From Candidatus Methylomirabilota bacterium (GTDB lineage Bacteria > Methylomirabilota > Methylomirabilia > Methylomirabilales > 2-02-FULL-66-22): a stretch of 21,396 bases of DNA. The stretch is taken from positions 1-21,396 of the forward strand of contig JACQXP010000031.1 of assembly GCA_016208645.1 (NCBI GenBank). The letters are read 5' to 3'. Both the position numbers and the translations under genes were made by a program. Of this stretch, positions 16,487 to 21,396 are shown in pieces (the first letter of the stretch is position 1; each line of letters begins with the position of its first letter). The notes under the pieces are model-generated. The model was not told the DNA's origin and did not search any database. It saw only the letters and a list, made by a program, of their open reading frames with translations.

Positions 16487-17521
16487 TCACGCCGGATGAT
16501 AGAGGAAACAACTGACGCCCGGGCCGTCTTCCACGGGGCGCAAGCTCGGCTCGCTCCGGTCACAGGTGCCCGGCATGAAATCCGGGCAGCGCGGATGGAA
16601 CGGACAGCCGCTCGGCCGGTTGTACGGATGAGGGATGGACCCCGCGATGGTCGGCAGCTCCGTGCGGACGGTCGCATGGATGCTGGGAATAGAGCGCAGC
16701 AGCGCCTGCGTGTACGGATGCTTCGGCGCATGGAAGATAGCATCCACGGGCCCCTGCTCCACCACGCGGCCCAGGTACATCACCACCACCTCATCGCACA
16801 TCTCGGCGACGACCCCCAGGTTGTGGGTGATGAGGATGATGGTCATGCCCTCGCGGTCCTGCAGGTGCCGGAGGAGGTCCAGGATCTGGGCCTGGGTGGT
16901 GACATCCAGGGCCGTCGTCGGCTCGTCGGCGATGAGGATCCTGGGACCGCAGGACAGGGCCATGGCGATCATGGCCCGCTGCCGCAGCCCGCCGCTCAAC
17001 TGGAAGGCATACTCGTCGAGGCGCCGCTCGGGTTTCGGGATGCCCACCAGGTGCAGCATCTCAGTGGCCTTCAGTCGGGCCGCCTCTACGCTCACGTTCT
17101 GGTGAAGCTGGATCGTCTCGATGATCTGGTTCCCGACCGTGTGCACGGGGCTGAAGGAGGTCATGGGCTCCTGGAAGATGAGGCCGATGTCGCCGCCCCG
17201 GATCTGGCGCATCTCGTATCCCGCCGGATCCAACCCGGCCAGGTCCACCTCGCCTGCCCGCCCATTCCCCGCATCACGCCGCAGCAGGATGGATCCCCCG
17301 ACGATCCGGCCGGGTCGCTCGACGATCCGCAGGATGGACCTGGCCGTCACGCTCTTCCCGCACCCACTCTCCCCCACGATGCCCAGGGTCTTGCGCCGGG
17401 GGACGTCGAAGCTCGCGCCGTCCACGGCCCGGACCGTTCCCTCGTCTTGAAAGAAATGGGTCTTCAGATCCCGCACCGACAGGATCGGCGCCGCGCGACT
17501 GTCCGTGACTGGGTCAACCAC
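16487..17521 (-). CDS. Dipeptide/oligopeptide/nickel ABC transporter ATPase (DppD/OppD type)
   Basis: This is the partner ATPase, 344 residues from GTG 17521. It shows Walker A GESGCGKS (50-57), FQEPMTSFSPVHTVG, signature LSGGLRQR (175-182), Walker B ILIADEP (195-201) and ITHNLGVVAE, and ends with an oligo_HPY domain containing CPFHPRC. The open frame extends to an ATG at 17611, but those 30 residues are encoded by the repeat-containing spacer and are not conserved, so I prefer the GTG; the ribosome site (GGGGAAAC) is weak. The next ATPase begins two bases after its stop. The 223-base spacer to the permease gene upstream is unusually long for this operon and is filled with hexamer repeats. 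Confidence 0.92.
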   Translation of the reverse strand: MVDPVTDSRAAPILSVRDLKTHFFQDEGTVRAVDGASFDVPRRKTLGIVGESGCGKSVTARSILRIVERPGRIVGGSILLRRDAGNGRAGEVDLAGLDPAGYEMRQIRGGDIGLIFQEPMTSFSPVHTVGNQIIETIQLHQNVSVEAARLKATEMLHLVGIPKPERRLDEYAFQLSGGLRQRAMIAMALSCGPRILIADEPTTALDVTTQAQILDLLRHLQDREGMTIILITHNLGVVAEMCDEVVVMYLGRVVEQGPVDAIFHAPKHPYTQALLRSIPSIHATVRTELPTIAGSIPHPYNRPSGCPFHPRCPDFMPGTCDRSEPSLRPVEDGPGVSCFLYHPA

Positions 17522-17576
17522 TCGTTTCCCCGTTTCCGTCCCTACGGGCGTTGGCCAGCGGGAGCTTTTCGGCAGC

Positions 17577-17734
17577 GACAGCGATATCCGATAGCGAAAA
17601 AACGTGGTCACCCACTGTCGCTATCGCTGTCCCTGTCGGCTCCTCGTATCTGTCCCTGTCCCTGTCGCTATCCCTGTCCGAAAGATCCGTCCGCCTCCGT
17701 TCCCTGTCGCTGTCCCTATCGGGTATCGCTGTCG
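17577..17734. repeat. Degenerate hexamer repeat (CTRTCS) with an inverted left part
   Basis: Thirteen units of CTRTCS occur in runs of 4 (17615-17638), 5 (17650-17679), 3 (17704-17721) and 1 (17729-17734), broken by short unrelated pieces. Similar units in inverted orientation lie at 17577-17597, so GACAGCGATA (17577-17586) can pair with 17622-17631, or CGATAGCGA (17589-17597) with 17618-17626. It fills the spacer between permease and ATPase genes and could attenuate or stabilise part of the operon transcript. Confidence 0.8.
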
Positions 17735-17744
17735 GTTCTTCGTC

Positions 17745-18914
17745 TCAATGTCCGTACGGGTCCGCCGCATCCCGGAGGCCGTCCCCCATGAAGTTGAAGG
17801 CGAGGATCACGATGATGACCGGGATCGACGGGATCAGCAGCCACGGTGAGATGGCCAGGGCCTGGACGTTCTGGGCCTGCTGCAACAGGACCCCCCAACT
17901 GATGGCCGGTGGACGAAGCCCCAGGCCCAGGAAGCTCAGGGACGTCTCGCTGATGATCATGGCGGGGATGGCCAGCGTCGTTGCCGCGATGATATGGCTG
18001 AGAAAGGATGGAACGAGATGCGTGAAGATGATCCGCATCTGGCCGCATCCGGCCAGCTCGGCCGCCATCACGAAATCCTCTTCGCGGAGCGACAGGAAAC
18101 GCCCGCGGACCACCCGAGCCAGCTCCGTCCAGCCGACCAGCGAGATGATCAGCGTGATGGCGAAGTAGATCTGCATGGTGGTCCACTCGTTGGGGAGGGC
18201 CGCCGCCAGGCCCATCCACAAGGGAATGGTCGGGATGGATCGGAGAATCTCGATGACGCGCTGGATGATGGTATCCATGACGCCGCCATAGAGTCCCGAG
18301 ATCCCGCCCAGGAGGACGCCCAGGATCAGGCTGAGCGCCACGCCGACCAGGCCGATGGTCAGAGAAGTCTGGGTCCCGTACATCAGCCGGGACCAGACAT
18401 CCCGCCCCTGCTCGTCGGTGCCCAACACGAACAGCGTCTCCTCCGCAGGCGCCCCCTCGACGCCGATGAAATGCCGGTTGGTGGGGATGAGTCCAAACAG
18501 ATGATACTCGAACCCCCGGGCGAAGAAGCGCACCAGGATCTTTTTCTCCGGGTCCGGCGTGTAGACCCGCTTGAAGGTGACCGGGTCGCGCCTCCCCGCA
18601 AGCCCATACACGTGGGGCCTGAGCCGTCCCCCGTCGAACCAGTGAATGGGCTGGGGTGGGAGCAGCGACCGCTGGGCCTCGGAGGCCAAGGGGGTGGAGT
18701 ACGCCAGGAAGTCCGCACAGATGACGACGAGGTAGAAGAGGAAGACGACGACCGTGCTCACCATCGCCACGCGGTGCTTGCGGAAGCGCCACCACATCAA
18801 CTGCCATTGGGTGGCGACGGAGATGCGCTCCTCGGCGACCGATGGAACGGCGCCGGGCTCCTCGTGTCCGTTGGCTACTGCTTGCCCTCGAACCGGATGC
18901 GGGGGTCTATCCAT
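17745..18914 (-). CDS. ABC transporter permease (DppC/OppC type)
   Basis: The 389-residue protein has a cytoplasmic N-terminus, one membrane segment (about 49-71), then about 110 extracytoplasmic residues, and a permease core with segments near 183-210, 228-240, 250-262, 308-322 and 357-373. The family signature LGTDEQGRDVWSRLMYG (164-180) and the EAA loop AAELAGCGQMRIIFTHLVP (284-302), which docks onto the ATPases, are present. The extracytoplasmic stretch after the first segment (including HWFDGG and a TFKRVYTPDPEKK piece) is longer than in typical DppC. The ATG at 18914 overlaps the end of the upstream permease gene by 40 bases, indicating translational coupling; no clear ribosome site is visible. 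Confidence 0.92.
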   Translation of the reverse strand: MDRPPHPVRGQAVANGHEEPGAVPSVAEERISVATQWQLMWWRFRKHRVAMVSTVVVFLFYLVVICADFLAYSTPLASEAQRSLLPPQPIHWFDGGRLRPHVYGLAGRRDPVTFKRVYTPDPEKKILVRFFARGFEYHLFGLIPTNRHFIGVEGAPAEETLFVLGTDEQGRDVWSRLMYGTQTSLTIGLVGVALSLILGVLLGGISGLYGGVMDTIIQRVIEILRSIPTIPLWMGLAAALPNEWTTMQIYFAITLIISLVGWTELARVVRGRFLSLREEDFVMAAELAGCGQMRIIFTHLVPSFLSHIIAATTLAIPAMIISETSLSFLGLGLRPPAISWGVLLQQAQNVQALAISPWLLIPSIPVIIVILAFNFMGDGLRDAADPYGH

Positions 18915-19822
18915 AGCAACAGGAGGTCGGAGAGGAACGTGCCGATGACCGTCATGACTCCCAGGAGCAACACGATGGTCCCGGCCAAGAACATGTCCTG
19001 GGCGATCAGGGCCTTGAGCAGCAGGGGCCCCACCGTCGGCAGGCTCAGCACCAGTGAGACGATGATGCTCCCCGACACGACGTAGGGGAGCAGGTATCCA
19101 ATGGTGGAGGCGAACGGATTCAAGGCCACCCGCACCGGGTACTTCAGGATCACGCGGCTCTCCGGAAGCCCCCGGGCCCGGGCGGTCACGACGTACGGCT
19201 TGCCCAGCTCATCCAGGAGGTTCGCCCGCATGATGCGGATCAACTGGGCCGTGCCGGCCAGGCCCAGGATCAGGGCGGGGAGCGGCAGGTGCTTGGTGAG
19301 GTCCCACAGCTTGGCCAGGCCCCAGGGCGCCTCCGCCAACTCGTCGGAGAAGAGGCCGCCGATGTTGGCATTGAACAGCGTGAACCCGAGGTACATGAGG
19401 ATCAGGGCCAGCATGAAGCTTGGCACCGCCAGGCCGATGAACCCCACGAAGGTGGCGATGTAGTCGCCAAGGGAGTACTGCCGCACCGCGGAGTAGATGC
19501 CGATGGGCAGGGCCACCAGCCACGTGAAGACGATGGCCGCCACGGAGACCACCATGGTGAGCCACAGGCGGTCGCCGATGACCTCGGCGACGGGGCGGCT
19601 GTACTCCAGCGCCATGCCGAAATTCCCCTGGAGGATCATGGCCATCCAGCGCAGGTACTGGACGTAGAGCGGCTGGTCCAGCCCGTACTGCTGGCGCAGC
19701 GCCTCGGCTTCTTGCGCGGAGACGAAGCTCCCCGAGCCCGACATCTGGGCGATGTAGGTGGTGATATAGTCGCCTGGCGGAAGCTGGATGATGACGAAGG
19801 CCAGGACGGACACCGCCCACAT
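18875..19822 (-). CDS. ABC transporter permease (DppB/OppB type), N-terminus apparently truncated
   Basis: 315 residues can be read from ATG 19822. They contain QYGLDQPLYVQYLRWM, several membrane segments (near 88-110, 122-148, 180-200, 240-262, 281-302), and the EAA loop VTARARGLPESRVILKYPV (212-230). The protein begins in the middle of what should be the first membrane segment (MWAVSVLAFVIIQLPPGD). The codons just before ATG read RLILAVLT, as expected for the missing half, but an in-frame TGA lies directly before them and no start codon is available between that stop and the ATG. So either the 5' end is damaged (small insertion/deletion or sequencing error) or a non-standard start such as CTG is used. 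The gene lies between the binding-protein and DppC-type genes in the operon. Confidence 0.85.
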   Translation of the reverse strand: MWAVSVLAFVIIQLPPGDYITTYIAQMSGSGSFVSAQEAEALRQQYGLDQPLYVQYLRWMAMILQGNFGMALEYSRPVAEVIGDRLWLTMVVSVAAIVFTWLVALPIGIYSAVRQYSLGDYIATFVGFIGLAVPSFMLALILMYLGFTLFNANIGGLFSDELAEAPWGLAKLWDLTKHLPLPALILGLAGTAQLIRIMRANLLDELGKPYVVTARARGLPESRVILKYPVRVALNPFASTIGYLLPYVVSGSIIVSLVLSLPTVGPLLLKALIAQDMFLAGTIVLLLGVMTVIGTFLSDLLLLWIDPRIRFEGKQ

Positions 19823-19879
19823 CGTGAGGACGGCAAGGATCAGCCGTCAGGCGGCCGCCGGGTCTTCGCGTATTCCTGG

Positions 19880-21396
19880 CTAGGCCTTGTAGTAGAAGGT
19901 GGCCGGGTGTGAGCTGCAGGGGGTCCGGGCGTGCTGCGCGTTGACCTGCCGCGAGGGGATGTTCCCAAGCTTCTTGCTGACGATCCGCACACCCATCGCC
20001 GCCGGGGACTGGCCCACCGTGCCGATGCTGAACTGGTTGTCCACCATGATCTTCCAGATCTCCTGGGCGATCTTGTACCGCTCCTGGGTCTTCTTCCCGG
20101 CCGCGGTGCGGAACAGCTCCAGGGCCTTCTTCAATTCAGGGTCCTTCGGCTCCTTCCCCTTGGCCCCGCCACTGGCATACCAGTCGGCAATGGGATGGCC
20201 CAGCATGGCCTCCACAGGATCCACGGGCAGGGCGTGCCGCGGGAAGAGGTACAGGACCTCCGACCCGTCGTTGAGCCAGATGGAGATCTGGTGCTCGTTG
20301 CCCTTGATCTTCGTGAAGAACAGGCTCCGCTCCACTTCCTTGACGTCGGCCTGGATGCCGATCTTCTTCCACTGCTCCTTGATCATCTCCGCGATCTGGG
20401 TGTGGGGGATGAAGGCCCCCGCCGCGGTGAGCAGCTCGAGGCGCAGCCGCCCTTTCCCATCCGTCCGCAGGCGATAGCCTTCGCCGTCCTTCTTGCTCAG
20501 GCCGATCTTGTCCAGCAATTCGTTGGCCTGCTTCGGATTGTGCGTGGACCACTTTTTGCGCCACTCCGGCCCCGGACTGTACGGGAGACTCTCCGCGGGT
20601 GCTACGGATCCGGGAGTGCCTACCCCCAGCCAGAACGTCTCGTTGAGCTGGTCCCGTTCAATGCCCAAGGAGAGGGCCCGCCGGAAGTCCCGGGTCTGGA
20701 GCCACTTCGCGACCTCCGGATCCGCCTCGTAGGCCTGGTTCGTCTGCAGGGTGGCATCCGATCCGTTGAGCGCGGGGTCGAGCCGGACATCGTAGTTCCC
20801 CTTGCCGCGGTTCTCCAGGAAGACCGGCAGCTTGGCCAGGCCGGTGTGCCGCTCCTGGAGGTCGTACTGGCCGGCGATCGCTCGGAGGTTCAACACCTCC
20901 AGGTTCTCCGCCAGCGTCATGCTGATCCGGTCAATGTAAGGAAGCTGGTTCCCCTGCGTGTCCACTCCGTAGTAATAGGGGTTGCGCTCCAGGGCCCAGT
21001 TCGGAGTGTTGATGGGACTGACGGTCTTCCAGGGGCCCAGAACCGGCAGTTCGGGATTCAGGCGCCAGTCCCACCGGTTCTTGATATAGCTTACCCAGCC
21101 GTCGAAGCCGGCCGCCTTGGCCTTCCGGTCCACTTCCTCCCGGGAGACGTACTTGGAGTGGAACTGCTTCAGGTAGTGGCCCGGCATGTAGGCGCCCATG
21201 GTCCGGTTGAAGTGCTGCTGGGTGGCCTGGCCGCCGCCCATGGCGGTGCTGCCCGCCAGGATGTCCACGAACAGATAGTTCGGGTCGGGGAACTCGAAGA
21301 CGACGGTGTAGTCGTCCCGCTTGCGGAGCGTGCCCGGCTTGCCGTTGACCATGAAGTCGGGGTTCGGCGTCGGCTGGAGGTCCTTGTTCAGATAGA
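19880..21396 (-). CDS. ABC transporter substrate-binding protein, family 5 (SBP_bac_5), N-terminus beyond window edge
   Basis: About 505 residues are visible and the frame is open to the right edge, continuing upstream of the first internal ATG (21352) as DLQPTPNPDF, so the signal peptide and first part lie outside the window. Family 5 features include VFEFPDPNYLF, WALERNPYYYGVD followed by LPYIDRI, the DFRRALSLGIERDQL motif, and a C-terminal lobe with EQWKKIGIQADVKEVER. This periplasmic or lipid-anchored protein captures the ligand and delivers it to the permease pair. Peptides, nickel chelates, opines and sugars are all known ligands in the family, so specificity is open. The gene is first of the visible operon, 57 bases before the DppB-type ATG. 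Confidence 0.92.
   Translation of the reverse strand, partial: YLNKDLQPTPNPDFMVNGKPGTLRKRDDYTVVFEFPDPNYLFVDILAGSTAMGGGQATQQHFNRTMGAYMPGHYLKQFHSKYVSREEVDRKAKAAGFDGWVSYIKNRWDWRLNPELPVLGPWKTVSPINTPNWALERNPYYYGVDTQGNQLPYIDRISMTLAENLEVLNLRAIAGQYDLQERHTGLAKLPVFLENRGKGNYDVRLDPALNGSDATLQTNQAYEADPEVAKWLQTRDFRRALSLGIERDQLNETFWLGVGTPGSVAPAESLPYSPGPEWRKKWSTHNPKQANELLDKIGLSKKDGEGYRLRTDGKGRLRLELLTAAGAFIPHTQIAEMIKEQWKKIGIQADVKEVERSLFFTKIKGNEHQISIWLNDGSEVLYLFPRHALPVDPVEAMLGHPIADWYASGGAKGKEPKDPELKKALELFRTAAGKKTQERYKIAQEIWKIMVDNQFSIGTVGQSPAAMGVRIVSKKLGNIPSRQVNAQHARTPCSSHPATFYYKA

Noticed and set aside
17551..18168. Plus-strand frame encoding a Ser-Leu repeat protein
   Set aside because: The Ser-Leu repeat is a translation of the CTRTCS hexamer DNA repeat, and the rest is antisense to the DppC-type permease.

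Overview
This is a high-G+C (about two thirds by eye) bacterial chromosome segment with dense gene packing. The core genes (cdaA, ftsH, hpt, tilS, clpB) are ordinary bacterial housekeeping genes. A sigma-54 two-component system, a peptide/nickel-type ABC transporter, a corrinoid-activation-type protein and very GC-rich codon use would fit a soil or sediment lineage such as Rokubacteria/Methylomirabilota or a deltaproteobacterial relative. That placement is inference with low confidence, because there is no rRNA or other phylogenetic marker here. No tRNA, rRNA, CRISPR array or transposase was found.

Layout. Positions 1-6019 (minus strand) hold tilS, hpt, ftsH, cdaA and cdaR, with cdaR running off the left edge. 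This is an essential-gene block: tRNA-Ile lysidine synthesis, purine salvage, membrane proteolysis and c-di-AMP synthesis. A 474-base gap between ftsH and cdaA carries a compact element that can fold as a cloverleaf, has inverted terminal repeats, and is flanked by a 5-base direct repeat at the ftsH stop codon. Positions 6131-9711 (plus strand) hold a soluble histidine kinase with an N-terminal receiver domain, an NtrC-type sigma-54 activator, then a well-matched sigma-54 promoter in front of a stand-alone receiver protein. Positions 9819-12428 (minus) hold clpB. Positions 12543-14390 (plus) hold a [2Fe-2S]/ASKHA protein of the corrinoid-enzyme reductive activator type, divergent from clpB.

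Positions 14408-21396 (minus) hold an ABC import operon in the transcription order substrate-binding protein (cut by the window edge), permease, permease, ATPase, ATPase, then a DapA-family aldolase. The aldolase is broken by an exact 50-base tandem duplication. The first permease has lost its expected start region.

Four intergenic spaces contain short-period degenerate tandem repeats, three of period 7 and one of period 6, each with a different unit sequence. Two genes (the kinase and the activator protein) share an extended -10 box placed exactly nine bases before ATG, which suggests leaderless transcripts. The most unusual items are the cloverleaf element, the sigma-54 promoter next to its likely activator, the repeat family and the 50-base duplication.
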